This document shows positions 1 to 8,595 of a stretch of 38,398 nt of DNA, in pieces. The translations under genes and the position numbers were made by a program. Where the stretch lies: the NCBI GenBank assembly GCA_937920545.1, contig CAKZUG010000089.1:1-38398 (forward strand), read 5' to 3'. Below the pieces are notes generated by a model. The model ran no database searches and was not told the DNA's origin. It saw nothing but the letters and a program-made list of their open reading frames with translations. Origin of the DNA: an uncultured Saccharophagus sp. GTDB taxonomy: Bacteria > Pseudomonadota > Gammaproteobacteria > Pseudomonadales > Cellvibrionaceae. Numbering within the stretch: the stretch's first letter is position 1; each line of letters starts with the position of its first letter.

Positions 1-93
1 ATAACAGTATAAATCATTCGTAACTTATGAGTCTCGCTATGTTATTAAGTTCATAATAATTGTTTTTTTTTGTGCTGCACGCCCCTTTTAGGC

Positions 94-1134
94 TTAATCT
101 GTAAAAAATATTTCTAAATTGACCGTTAATACGCCCTCTGCTTTCCAGTCATTTTCTTTTGTAAATAGGGCCTGTGGCGTAATGTTAATAAACGCCCACT
201 CTTTACTAAGCTGCCTTCTATATGTGATGGCGACAAATCGTTCTTGTAGGTACTCATTATCGCGCACTATTCCCAAAGCGCCTGTCTTGTATTGCAGTTG
301 GGTTTTATCCGATAAGGCGTGCCCTAATACCCATTCATGTAAATATTGCAGTGGATTGGGGTTATCTCTATATTCTATTTCGGTCATGATGCTCAAGCCT
401 AAATGGGCGTTAATAGGTCTTAAGAGGTTTAAAAGTGTGGTTTCACCAAAGCCTATTTCATCAAAATGCCACAAATCTTGTCTGGCGTGTAGATCCCAAT
501 GCGGGGTAAGTTGCCATTTATTTTCAAGCCTAAAACGAATAAAGGGCCGCAGGCTCGATCCTGTTTTAATACCCACTTGTATGGCACGCTTAAAGGCGTT
601 TTTATTGTTGCCCACTTCTAGGCCCGCCGATGTGTCGTTTTGATTAATATCTCGGCCGCGTGCTACGTCTAAGCCACGTTCGTCAAGTGCTTGGTCTTGC
701 TCTAAATCGGAGTCAATAAACAGTTTTAGGCGTTTTTTGGTCCCGGGTAGGTGCGCCTTAGCGCGTAACCTTAAGTCAGATTCATTTGGGCGTGTTTCGA
801 AGGTTGTGACTTGATATTCTGCTTTTAAAAAACTGCGGTTGCTCTCTTGAATATACCCGCCTCCAAGCCATTTGTCTGTGGCTTTCACTAACCCTAAAAA
901 TGAGTCGCCTATATAAGTGCGCGGCGATATGCCCGAATTAAAGAGACCGTCGGGTTTGGGTGGCGAGACAGGTTTAGGGGGAGTGACAGGTTTGGTGTTT
1001 AGTTTAGTTTGGTTGGGCGACGTACTTAATGTGTTGCCATCAATATCAGGGTGCGTGGGTGCACTTAGCGCTATTTGGGCGACCATAAAGCTGGCCATTA
1101 GGGTGCATAATGTAGTGAGTAAATATACGTGCAT
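94..1134 (-). CDS. Exported beta-rich protein, probable outer-membrane protein
   Basis: The 346-residue product starts with a signal peptide (hydrophobic residues about 3-24, cleavage near ALSA). A Pro/Lys/Thr-rich linker follows (about 40-62, with repeated PPKPV). The rest alternates short polar and aromatic strands with paired charged residues, such as FIRFRLENKWQL and HWDLHARQDLWHF, as in small outer-membrane beta-barrels. I do not recognise a named family and infer barrel structure only from this pattern. The protein ends EIFFTD, not in a clean terminal aromatic residue, so the barrel call is tentative. It lies 58 nt downstream of polA on the same strand and may be read through from it, although that gap shows no clear terminator or promoter. 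Confidence 0.6.
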   Translation of the reverse strand: MHVYLLTTLCTLMASFMVAQIALSAPTHPDIDGNTLSTSPNQTKLNTKPVTPPKPVSPPKPDGLFNSGISPRTYIGDSFLGLVKATDKWLGGGYIQESNRSFLKAEYQVTTFETRPNESDLRLRAKAHLPGTKKRLKLFIDSDLEQDQALDERGLDVARGRDINQNDTSAGLEVGNNKNAFKRAIQVGIKTGSSLRPFIRFRLENKWQLTPHWDLHARQDLWHFDEIGFGETTLLNLLRPINAHLGLSIMTEIEYRDNPNPLQYLHEWVLGHALSDKTQLQYKTGALGIVRDNEYLQERFVAITYRRQLSKEWAFINITPQALFTKENDWKAEGVLTVNLEIFFTD

Positions 1135-1192
1135 TACGCCCCCTTACGGTCGTTTTTAAGCATTAAATGTGTTGGCCTTTGACGTATAAGCT

Positions 1193-3997
1193 TTAGTGGG
1201 CCTCGTCCCAGTTATCGCCTGCACCTGCTTCAACCAGTAATGGGACATCCAGTAACAGCGCGTTAGACATAAGCTTGCATAGTGTTGATGTAATACTTTC
1301 GACATGCTCTTCTTTTACTTCTAATACCAATTCATCGTGTACTTGCATAATAATTTTGGCGTCAATGTTATCTTGCGTTAACCAAGCATCTACGTCAATC
1401 ATGGCTTTTTTGATAATATCGGCGGCTGAGCCTTGCATTGGGGCGTTAATGGCCGTGCGCTCGGCGGCTTGGCGGCGCATACCGTTTGATGCGTTAATCT
1501 CGGGTAGGTACAAGCGTCGGCCTAATAACGTTTCGACATAGCCATCTTCTTTAGCTTGCGCGCGAATGGTATCCATATAAGTTGCCACGCCTGGGTAGCG
1601 CTCAAAATAGGTATCAATATATTGCTGCGCGTCGTAGCGGCCAATATTGAGCTGTTTAGCTAAACCAAAAGCCGACATACCGTAAATGAGGCCAAAGTTA
1701 ATGGCCTTGGCGCTGCGTCTAAATTCGGTAGTCACATCGTCTATTTCTACACCAAACACCTCGGCAGCGGTTGCGCTGTGTACATCTAGATTATTTTTAA
1801 AGGCGTCTAATAAGCCGTCATCTTTTGAGAGGTGCGCCATAATACGCAGTTCAATTTGTGAGTAATCGGCTGCCACTATTTTATAACCCGGCGAGGCAAT
1901 AAAGGCTTTGCGTACGCGTCGGCCTTCTTCGGTTTTAATGGGGATATTTTGCAAATTAGGCTCGGTAGACGATAACCTGCCTGTGGCGGTCACCGCCTGA
2001 TGATACGACGTATGTAGGCGGCCTGTGGCGGGGTTGACCATTTTAGGGAGCTTGTCGGTGTAGGTCGATTTAAGCTTGGCTAAACCACGGTGCTTAAGCA
2101 GTAGCGCGGGTAGCTCGTAGCTTAAGGCCAACTCTTGTAATACTTCTTCTGCGGTAGAGGGCGCACCTGTTTTGGTTTTTTTTACCACGGGTATATCAAG
2201 TTTTTCAAATAGAATACGGCCCAGCTGTTTGGGCGAACTCAGGTTAAACTCTTCGCCTGCCAGCGCCCATGCCTCATCTTGTAAGCCTTTTAAGGTGGCA
2301 TCTAACTCTTGGCTTTGCTTGCCTAGCATGTCGCGGTCGATGAGCGCACCGTTGCGTTCGATATTTGAAATCACGGGCACCAGCGGCATTTCTAATGTAT
2401 TAAATAACTCTTCCAGTGTGGGTGTGGCTTGCACTTGCGGCCAAAGCACATGGTGTAAGCGCAGGGTAACATCGGCATCTTCAGCGGCGTACGGTGCGGC
2501 TTGCTCTAGTGGTATTTGGTTAAAGGTAAGTTGTTTTGCGCCCTTGCCAGCAATATCCACAAACGATGTGGTGTTATGGCCAAGGTGCGTTTGCGATAAG
2601 GTATCCATGTCGTGGCGGTTAGCGGTGGCGTTCACCACATACGATTCAAGCATGGTGTCAAACTGTATGCCATTTAATGTGATGTTATCGTTAAGCAAGA
2701 TATTGCGGTCGTATTTTAAATTCTGACCCACTTTGGCAATGGTGTGGTCTTCAAGTAGCGGTTTAAGCTGGGCAAGTGCCGTGTGTTTATCGAGCTGCTT
2801 GGGCGCGCCCAAATAATCGTGATCGAGCGGTAAATAAGCGGCTTTAATGACGCTGTCTATTTCAACCGCAAACGACATACCCACAAGCTTTGCTTCCATA
2901 TAGTTCAGGCTGGTTGTTTCGGTATCAAAGGCAATAAGCTTGGCTTGTTTGATGTAGTTGATCCACGTATCGAGCTGGCTTTGCTCAAGTAACACTTCAT
3001 AATTGGATGCATCAATATCGCTGGCATTTTCTGAGCTTGTTGCTGCTTCGTCTGATAATACATCACCGGTCTTAACACCTGCGGCTGCTTTGGTTTTTTT
3101 AGCAGGCTTACCCAACTCGGTAACCCACGCTTTAAATTCGAGTTCTTCAAATAGGGCTAACAGTGCATCGTTATCGGGTTGGGTTGGAACTAACTCATCA
3201 AGCTGCGTGCCCAATGCTACATCGCATTTAATGGTGGCGAGTGTGTATGATAAATCGGCTTTATCTTTGTGCTCGGCTAACTTTTTACCCAACGATTTCG
3301 CGCCGCGCACGGTTAAATCGGCAATTTTATCGAGGTTGTTATAAATAGTGTCGATAGAGCCAATGTTTTGCAAAAGCGCTAAAGCCGTTTTTTCACCTAC
3401 GCCCGGAACGCCTGGAATGTTATCGACTTTATCGCCCATAAGAGCAAGGTAATCAATAATAAGCGAGGGTGGTAAGCCAAATTTATCTTCTACCCCTTGG
3501 GTATCCATTACGGTTTCGGTCATGGTGTTTACAAGCGTAATGTGCTCGTTGACTAGCTGCGCCATGTCTTTGTCACCTGTAGACACAACCACTGCGCGGT
3601 CTTGTTTGGTGGCTTGCGCGGCATAGGTGCCAATCACATCGTCGGCTTCCACGCCTTGCTCTATAATAAGCGGTAAGCCCATGGCTTTAATAATGGCATG
3701 CAGAGGCTCGATTTGTGCGCGTAAATCATCGGGCATAGAAGGCCGGTTGGCCTTGTAATCGCTGTAAATATCATCTCGGAACGTTTTGCCCTTAGCATCA
3801 AAAATCACGGTAATAGGGCTGTTGGGGTAATCTTTTGCAAGGCGCTTTAGCATGTTAATCACGCCTCGCACCGCACCCGTGGGCTGGCCTTTTGAGGTGG
3901 TAAGCGGTGGCATTGCGTGGAATGCACGGTATAAATACGACGACCCATCAACCAGTAATAAGGGGAGCGATGATGTTGGAGCAAATAATTCAGACAT
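1193..3997 (-). CDS. polA: DNA polymerase I
   Basis: This 934-residue protein has the full three-domain Pol I layout. The 5'-3' exonuclease spans about 10-300 ([48 protein letters not shown]). The proofreading 3'-5' exonuclease begins at FDTETT (about 357-362). The polymerase domain carries [16 protein letters not shown] (motif A), [15 protein letters not shown] (motif B) and [10 protein letters not shown] (motif C) near the C-terminus. Family role: removal of RNA primers and gap filling in replication and repair. All key residues appear present, so it should be active. A charged Lys/Ala/Ser/Glu linker (about 297-330) joins the first two domains. About 186 nt of non-coding DNA separates it from the divergent gene at 4184. 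No Spot 42-like RNA gene follows polA here; only 58 nt lie before the next gene. Confidence 0.98.
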   Translation of the reverse strand: MSELFAPTSSLPLLLVDGSSYLYRAFHAMPPLTTSKGQPTGAVRGVINMLKRLAKDYPNSPITVIFDAKGKTFRDDIYSDYKANRPSMPDDLRAQIEPLHAIIKAMGLPLIIEQGVEADDVIGTYAAQATKQDRAVVVSTGDKDMAQLVNEHITLVNTMTETVMDTQGVEDKFGLPPSLIIDYLALMGDKVDNIPGVPGVGEKTALALLQNIGSIDTIYNNLDKIADLTVRGAKSLGKKLAEHKDKADLSYTLATIKCDVALGTQLDELVPTQPDNDALLALFEELEFKAWVTELGKPAKKTKAAAGVKTGDVLSDEAATSSENASDIDASNYEVLLEQSQLDTWINYIKQAKLIAFDTETTSLNYMEAKLVGMSFAVEIDSVIKAAYLPLDHDYLGAPKQLDKHTALAQLKPLLEDHTIAKVGQNLKYDRNILLNDNITLNGIQFDTMLESYVVNATANRHDMDTLSQTHLGHNTTSFVDIAGKGAKQLTFNQIPLEQAAPYAAEDADVTLRLHHVLWPQVQATPTLEELFNTLEMPLVPVISNIERNGALIDRDMLGKQSQELDATLKGLQDEAWALAGEEFNLSSPKQLGRILFEKLDIPVVKKTKTGAPSTAEEVLQELALSYELPALLLKHRGLAKLKSTYTDKLPKMVNPATGRLHTSYHQAVTATGRLSSTEPNLQNIPIKTEEGRRVRKAFIASPGYKIVAADYSQIELRIMAHLSKDDGLLDAFKNNLDVHSATAAEVFGVEIDDVTTEFRRSAKAINFGLIYGMSAFGLAKQLNIGRYDAQQYIDTYFERYPGVATYMDTIRAQAKEDGYVETLLGRRLYLPEINASNGMRRQAAERTAINAPMQGSAADIIKKAMIDVDAWLTQDNIDAKIIMQVHDELVLEVKEEHVESITSTLCKLMSNALLLDVPLLVEAGAGDNWDEAH

Positions 3998-4183
3998 AAC
4001 CAGCAGTAATCCATGTAAAAAATAACATTATACCCTTACGATGTAAGGTATGTATTTGAGTTAAAGATATTATTACGCTATTGGTTGGTGGGTGATTATC
4101 TGAAAAGCCTGGTGGTTATTTGACCGCATAATCATGTATAACATACAGTTGTTTTGAATCACATTTAATAATTAGGTGGATAT

Positions 4184-4807
4184 ATGCGAAAAGCAATAAT
4201 GATAATGTCAGTACTTGCCGCTATAAATGTAAGCGCTCATTCATTGGCTGGTACGCGCGCGACCCATGCGCCGGCTCTTGTAGAGCAGAATACGAAACAC
4301 TTTGATTATATTGGTGTTGTACCAAGTAAGGTACTGGGTCAATACACGTCTATTTATATTGATGATGTTACCTTTACGTTTGATAAGCGTTGGCTTCGTG
4401 TTAACCGCCATGATGTTAATCAGCGCTACAGAGATAGGTTAGCAAAAGAGTATAGCCAAGCCTTAAAAGATGCCTTGGCAAAGGCGATTACGAAAAATAA
4501 AAAGGTGACGTTAGCCGACACCCTCAAGGCTGATACGCTTATTCTGAGGCCGCATTTAGAGGATGTACGCGTAAATGGCCCAGACAACGATGCGCTTGTT
4601 GATCATCTCGTTCATTACGCTGGCGATGCGAAGCTGAATGTGTTTTTTTACGAGGGTGATGACTTGGTTGCGCAGTTGACTGACTATAGTCAAACTCGGG
4701 ATAGAGGCATAATTGGCCCAGAGCCTACAAACAGAGCTCGTAATTACCGTGATTTTTCGATGTTGATGGCTCGATGGAGTAAGCAGTTAATGAAGACGTT
4801 TTGGTAA
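4184..4807 (+). CDS. Exported protein of unknown function, DUF3313-like
   Basis: This 207-residue protein has an N-terminal signal peptide (hydrophobic residues about 5-22, cleavage near SLAG). The start has a good ribosome binding site, AGGTGG, 6 nt upstream. The body (YTSIYIDDVTFTFDKRW, then a helix rich in Lys/Ala, then DTLILRPHLEDVRVNGPD) resembles small periplasmic proteins of the DUF3313 type, which have an opening beta-strand, a long helix and an Arg-rich C-terminal helix. No lipobox Cys is present, unlike many DUF3313 members. It stands alone between polA (divergent) and a low-complexity region. No function can be assigned. Confidence 0.75.
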   Translation: MRKAIMIMSVLAAINVSAHSLAGTRATHAPALVEQNTKHFDYIGVVPSKVLGQYTSIYIDDVTFTFDKRWLRVNRHDVNQRYRDRLAKEYSQALKDALAKAITKNKKVTLADTLKADTLILRPHLEDVRVNGPDNDALVDHLVHYAGDAKLNVFFYEGDDLVAQLTDYSQTRDRGIIGPEPTNRARNYRDFSMLMARWSKQLMKTFW

Positions 4808-4928
4808 GTTCTCGTCTTCCTTGTTTTGGTTGGTGCCGTTTTAGCTTATTTTTGGCTTATGTTATCTGGTTTGGTTTATCCTGTTTGTTGAAAGAGAGCT
4901 GGCATAATTGTTTTATGCTGCTCTAACT

Positions 4929-4970
4929 TTTTCTTTTCTTTTCTTTTCTTTTCTTTTCTTTTCTTTTCTT
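4929..4970 (+). repeat. Pentanucleotide microsatellite (TTTTC)x8
   Basis: Eight perfect tandem copies of TTTTC followed by TT, in the 553-nt gene-free stretch between 4807 and 5361. A tract like this can change length by slippage. It lies about 310 nt upstream of the likely promoter of the next gene, so a direct phase-variation role is uncertain. Confidence 0.95.
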
Positions 4971-5023
4971 ATTTCTCGCATGTATTTCTTGTGTGCATTC
5001 TTTAGTGTGTCATTTTTTTGAAA

Positions 5024-5285
5024 GTGTTACTTTCTAAAGTTTTTTCTATTTTTTTACTTTATCAAGCGTGTTTTCCTCAAAATAAGTGTTACCTCTGGTA
5101 CTTTTGTGGTTTTTGTCACGTTAATCGTTGTTACCGAGGTAACATTTTTAGATTGAATGTGATTGAATTTGACTATATGTGATTTATTAATCATAAAAAA
5201 CCATCAAAATGGCTGTTGACAAATTAATTTAAATTAGTATTTGCATTAATCTAAACCTGTGTTACTATTTGTTACGTGAGGTAAC
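5024..5285. promoter_or_regulatory. Array of GTTAC/GTAAC operator-like sites
   Basis: Copies of GTTAC or its inverse cluster ahead of the 5361 gene. GTGTTAC is at 5024-5030, the imperfect palindrome GTTACCTCTGGTAC at 5088-5101, and the perfect 6+6 palindrome GTTACCGAGGTAAC at 5130-5143. A run GTTAC-5-GTTAC-5-GTAAC at 5261-5285 has 10-bp spacing between starts. Phased half-sites next to a promoter look like the binding region of a dimeric regulator. I do not recognise the regulator, and none is encoded beside it. Confidence 0.55.
5241..5268 (+). promoter_or_regulatory. Candidate sigma-70 promoter of the 97-aa exported protein
   Basis: TTGCAT (5241-5246) and TACTAT (5263-5268) are 16 bp apart. 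The -10 overlaps one GTTAC site, and the palindrome GTTACGTGAGGTAAC (5271-5285) lies where transcription should start, which suits a repressor operator. TTGACA at 5216-5221 is an alternative -35 but has no good -10 at 17 bp. Predicted by eye only. Confidence 0.4.
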
Positions 5286-5360
5286 AAAAACCCTCGCTAC
5301 TGAGATTGGCCACAAGCCAATATTCGGTATCAACCTACTATTTAAACACTGGAGTTACAC

Positions 5361-5654
5361 ATGAAATCGCTATTGGTTGCCCTAATCCTTGCAGCTTCTG
5401 CTTCTTCAACTTTTGCTTCTAGTGAGGTTGGTGCCTCTAATCCGAATTCTGCTACAAATGCTGTAGCTGTGGTTGCGGATACGGGTGTCAGCTCAAGCTG
5501 GACAAGCAAAGCCTTTGAAGGTCAAGCCACCGCACACAATGTTGCTAAGTTAAATAAACGTATTGAGGCTTTATCACAGCCCATGAACTTAGAACTTGAA
5601 AAATCATTGAACCGCAAAACAGCGATTCAAACGCAAGTTGTCTTTATCTACTAA
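5361..5654 (+). CDS. Small exported protein of unknown function
   Basis: This 97-residue protein has a clear signal peptide (MKSLLVALILAASASSTFAS, cleavage after about residue 19-20). The mature part of about 77 residues is rich in Ser, Ala, Asn and Val and contains no Cys. A helical Lys/Leu segment follows (AKLNKRIEALSQPMNLELEK). GGAG lies 6 nt before the ATG. The long leader, the operator-like array upstream and two hairpins downstream mark it as a separately regulated single-gene transcript. I recognise no family. A regulated periplasmic or secreted peptide is the most that can be said. Confidence 0.75.
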   Translation: MKSLLVALILAASASSTFASSEVGASNPNSATNAVAVVADTGVSSSWTSKAFEGQATAHNVAKLNKRIEALSQPMNLELEKSLNRKTAIQTQVVFIY

Positions 5655-5659
5655 TTTTT

Positions 5660-5690
5660 TTAACAAGCTAACCATCATTTAGCTTGTTAA
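5660..5690 (+). terminator. 12-bp hairpin after the small exported gene
   Basis: TTAACAAGCTAA (5660-5671) pairs perfectly with TTAGCTTGTTAA (5679-5690) across a 7-nt loop. It starts 6 nt after the stop codon. A pyrimidine-rich stretch, not a T-run, follows, so it may stabilise the mRNA end or act together with the next hairpin. Confidence 0.6.
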
Positions 5691-5712
5691 CTCTCCTCTT
5701 TACTCGTTGTTT

Positions 5713-5736
5713 TGCGCCTTTTGGCGCATTTTTTTT
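5713..5736 (+). terminator. Rho-independent terminator
   Basis: TGCGCC (5713-5718), loop TTTT, GGCGCA (5723-5728), then eight T residues. This is a textbook terminator for the gene ending at 5654. The remaining DNA up to znuA (5737-5911) shows no gene. Confidence 0.9.
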
Positions 5737-5911
5737 ACCTAAAATTTGATGCGGTATAACAGTGTGGAGCCTATGGTTTTACTGTAACGACAGTACAGTG
5801 ATATTAAATGGTGGTTACTCAATGCGGGTGAATGGCAGCGCCATTTAAGATCATTGTTTACAAGCAGCAGGTATTTTTGGTATTGGTAAGTCTATGGCGG
5901 GCGTGAGAGCC

Positions 5912-6850
5912 TTATGCTTTCGAAAAGCACAAGGCTGCTTGTTGAATAACCGATGATAGGTAATCGGCGTAAGAGCGATACGGTTGCGTTGCAAGTAAAT
6001 CCAGCGGTACGGTTTTTAATTTCAGTTTTTTGCCGTAGTTACGTGCTTGCCTTTCTTCGTTTATATCATACATTAAGCAACTGGCACCCTTTGCTTCTTT
6101 ATACAAGGTCGCGAGCTGCTTTGCGCTAATCGACTCATCGGGTACCAGCGTAAGGGTGCGTGGTACTGGTAATTCAAAAGCTGTTATGAAATGCGCTAAG
6201 GCATCGTGGTACACATAAAAATTTTTGTTTTTAGCTGCAGCGCTGAGGTGTATTTTTGCGCTATTTTGAGTGCGCTCTAATGCAGCTAAAGCTACCTCAA
6301 GATTGTGTGCGATAGGCTGTTTAAGTTGTGGGTAGTATTCACTTAATTCATGGGCTAGCTTTTTATAAAGCTGCGCGACTAATAGTGGGCTTGTCCAAAT
6401 ATGTGGATCGTTTTGGGCGGCGTGTTCAGCGTGTTTGTGCTTGTTGGTTTTGCTGTTGGCTGCATGCTCATGCTGACTATGTATATTGAGTAATGACAAT
6501 GCCGATACGGTATGGCGCCGCTTGTTGTTGCGCACAGTCAAACTTTTGACTAAAAATTGTTCAAGTGCGGGGCCTATCCAAATAACAGAATCGGCACGTT
6601 GTAGTGTTTTTTGATCAGATATCGCAAGGCTAAAGTGGTGTGCCGATGCATGCCCATCAATTAAAGCCGATACCGTTGCGTGCTCGCCAGTTAAGTCACG
6701 TGTAATAAGGGCAAGGGGTGTAATACTTGTCACAATAATAGGGGTGTGTTTGTGTGTTTGCGGTGTTGACGCTGCATGGGTATTTGAAGATAGTACCCCA
6801 AAAAAAACGGCGATCAAACAGGTTAAAGCAGTAAAGGTAGACATAATCAA
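5912..6850 (-). CDS. znuA: Zinc ABC transporter periplasmic binding protein ZnuA
   Basis: This 312-residue cluster A-I solute-binding protein has a signal peptide (cleavage near THAA, about residue 27). Zinc-binding features typical of ZnuA are present: the first His site in GHASAHHFSLAISD, the His-rich acidic loop (HSQHEHAANSKTNKHKHAEH, about 122-145), NDPHIWTSP for the second His, YVYHDALAHF for the third, and a late acidic site in YDINEE. Family role: it captures Zn2+ in the periplasm and passes it to ZnuB. It is divergent from znuCB across 95 nt, the usual gammaproteobacterial arrangement, and probably shares control with them. No zur gene is in the window. Confidence 0.93.
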   Translation of the reverse strand: MIMSTFTALTCLIAVFFGVLSSNTHAASTPQTHKHTPIIVTSITPLALITRDLTGEHATVSALIDGHASAHHFSLAISDQKTLQRADSVIWIGPALEQFLVKSLTVRNNKRRHTVSALSLLNIHSQHEHAANSKTNKHKHAEHAAQNDPHIWTSPLLVAQLYKKLAHELSEYYPQLKQPIAHNLEVALAALERTQNSAKIHLSAAAKNKNFYVYHDALAHFITAFELPVPRTLTLVPDESISAKQLATLYKEAKGASCLMYDINEERQARNYGKKLKLKTVPLDLLATQPYRSYADYLSSVIQQAALCFSKA

Positions 6851-6945
6851 TCAACAATAAAAAAACACATGCATGATACCATACGCGCGGCTGGCGGTAT
6901 GTGGGTATCCCCAAAAAGCCAAAAGTAACAGTATAAAAGGTAAAC
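6851..6945. promoter_or_regulatory. Divergent znuA/znuCB intergenic region with imperfect palindrome
   Basis: This 95-nt region must hold both promoters. GATACCATAC (6875-6884) is mirrored by GTATGTGGGTATC (6897-6909), giving an inverted repeat with a small bulge, a candidate operator. It does not match the TGTTATA...TATAACA pattern expected for a Zur box. A weak Zur half-site-like GTAACAGTATA lies at about 6927-6937. Control by zinc is an inference from the genes, not from a recognised site. Confidence 0.4.
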
Positions 6946-7722
6946 ATGACTGAACCATTAATGCAGCTCACTAAAGTGAATGTGACGCTAACAAACCACG
7001 CTATTTTGCATGATGTGTCATGTACGATTGAGCGTGGGCAAATTACAACCATTATTGGCCCTAATGGCGCAGGCAAGAGCACGCTAGTCAAGGTGATAGT
7101 GGGGCTAGAAACAGCCACAACAGGGCGTATCGACTACCCACAAGGTAAGTTACGTGTGGGTTATATGCCGCAGTCACTTTTTGTTGATCAAAGTATGCCC
7201 ATCAAGGTTGGTCGGTTTTTAAGTTTGGTGGGCAAGCAAAAGCCGACTCACGCAGAGCGTGAACATGCGTTGACATTGGTTGATATGCTACATGTGCTGG
7301 ATAAACCCTTGCATGCGCTATCGGGAGGGGAGTTCCAGCGTGTATTATTAGCGCGCGCGATATTGCAAAAGCCCGATTTAATGGTGCTTGATGAGCCAAT
7401 GCAAGGCGTGGATATTAACGGCCAAGCTAAGCTATATAAGCTCATTGCCAAACTGCGTGATTCACTTAACTGTGCGGTGGTGATGGTATCTCACGATTTG
7501 CACCTTGTGATGGCGCAAACCGATAACGTACTGTGTTTAAACGGTCATATTTGCTGTCACGGCCAACCTAAAAACGTGAGTCGTCACCCAGAGTACCTCA
7601 AATTATTTGGCGCTCAGGTATCAGAAAACCTCGCCGTTTACGCCCATAACCATGATCACCATCATACGCCGCAAGGCGATGTGGTGAACTGCAGCGACGA
7701 GTGTGATCACCATCATGATTGA
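6946..7722 (+). CDS. znuC: Zinc ABC transporter ATP-binding protein ZnuC
   Basis: This 258-residue ABC ATPase has Walker A GPNGAGKST (about 38-46), signature LSGGEFQRV (about 125-133), Walker B LMVLDEP and the switch His in VSHDLH. It powers zinc import with ZnuB. The C-terminus is unusually His-rich (NHDHHHT, then DECDHHHD at the very end), which could sense or buffer zinc at the membrane. This tail is not needed for ATPase function in the family. The gene overlaps znuB by 8 bp (ATGATTGA), so the two are probably translationally coupled. Confidence 0.95.
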   Translation: MTEPLMQLTKVNVTLTNHAILHDVSCTIERGQITTIIGPNGAGKSTLVKVIVGLETATTGRIDYPQGKLRVGYMPQSLFVDQSMPIKVGRFLSLVGKQKPTHAEREHALTLVDMLHVLDKPLHALSGGEFQRVLLARAILQKPDLMVLDEPMQGVDINGQAKLYKLIAKLRDSLNCAVVMVSHDLHLVMAQTDNVLCLNGHICCHGQPKNVSRHPEYLKLFGAQVSENLAVYAHNHDHHHTPQGDVVNCSDECDHHHD

Positions 7723-8497
7723 GCTATTACTTCTTCCTTTACTTGTTGGTTGCTTGGTTGCTTTGATTAGCGCGCCTCTTGGGGCTTTTGTCATGTGGAA
7801 CCGGCTTGTTTATTTTGGTGATACTCTTGCCCACAGCGCATTGCTCGGCGTGGCGTTTGCGTTGCTATTTAGCCTTACTCCCAGCGTGGGCATTGCGTTG
7901 TCGTGTATTGTCATTGCCGTTTTATTGTGGCTATTACAAAAACGTTCACGGCTAGCCAACGACAGCCTGTTAGGTATTATTTCGCATTCATCGCTAGCGT
8001 TGGGTTTGGTGTGCGTGAGCTTAATGGCCGATACGCGTATTGATTTACACGCCTATTTATTTGGCGATCTACTTACCGTGACCATGCATGATGCCGCAAC
8101 CATCGCGGCGATTGCCGTCATCATTTTTATTGGTGTGGGTTTAACATGGCGCGGGTTATTAATGATGACAATTGACCAGCACCTAGCGCAAGTTGAGGGC
8201 GTGCAAGTCGAGCGGTTACGCTTATTGTTAATGGTCTTTATTGCATTATTAATAGGGATTGCTATGAAAGTGGTGGGGATCTTATTGATTACTGCGCTTT
8301 TAATAATACCTGCAGCCAGTGCTCGTAAAGTGACGCGTTCGCCTGAGGCAATGGTGATTGTGGCCGCACTCATTGCGCTTTCTTCGGTATGCCTGGGATT
8401 GGCTGCGTCTTACTTTTTTGATACACCTCCAGGTGCATCTATTGTGTTGTCGGGTACATGTTTTTTTATCACGACACAGTGTTTGGCGAAGCGTTAA
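7715..8497 (+). CDS. znuB: Zinc ABC transporter permease ZnuB
   Basis: A polytopic membrane protein of about 260 residues in the ABC-3 metal permease family. It starts MIELLLLPLLVG and keeps the family core SAPLGAFVMWNRLVYFGDTL, followed by LAHSALLGVAF. Around eight hydrophobic helices follow, with the typical KVVGILLITALLIIPAASAR near the C-terminus. I chose the ATG at 7715 over the in-frame GTG at 7703 because family members start with MIELL and because of the ATGATTGA overlap with znuC. It forms the membrane channel for zinc import. Confidence 0.93.
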   Translation: MIELLLLPLLVGCLVALISAPLGAFVMWNRLVYFGDTLAHSALLGVAFALLFSLTPSVGIALSCIVIAVLLWLLQKRSRLANDSLLGIISHSSLALGLVCVSLMADTRIDLHAYLFGDLLTVTMHDAATIAAIAVIIFIGVGLTWRGLLMMTIDQHLAQVEGVQVERLRLLLMVFIALLIGIAMKVVGILLITALLIIPAASARKVTRSPEAMVIVAALIALSSVCLGLAASYFFDTPPGASIVLSGTCFFITTQCLAKR

Positions 8498-8519
8498 ACG
8501 CTTCGCACTTGGCTTTTTT
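8486..8519 (+). terminator. Hairpin and T-run at the end of znuB
   Basis: GCGAAGCG (8486-8493), loop TTAAA, CGCTTCGC (8499-8506), then a run of seven T at 8513-8519. The hairpin includes the znuB stop codon. The short gap before the T-run makes it a slightly non-canonical terminator, but it probably separates znuCB from the MATE gene. Confidence 0.7.
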
Positions 8520-8595
8520 TGTCTAATGCTCATCTTGTTTTTATTCCTTTTAGCTCTACACCTTTTATTTTTGACTTCAATACTGGCCACTCACT

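Noticed and set aside
119-643. 174-codon frame opposite the first gene
   Set aside because: It is an antisense shadow of the beta-rich exported protein, Ser/Cys-rich with no domain.
1135-1192. Spot 42-like small RNA downstream of polA
   Set aside because: Only 58 nt separate polA from the next gene, with no promoter-terminator structure.
5737-5911. Gene remnant between the terminator and znuA
   Set aside because: All frames have stops and no recognisable peptide was found.
6851-6945. Canonical Zur box between znuA and znuC
   Set aside because: Only weak half-site similarity was found; the palindrome there does not fit the Zur pattern.
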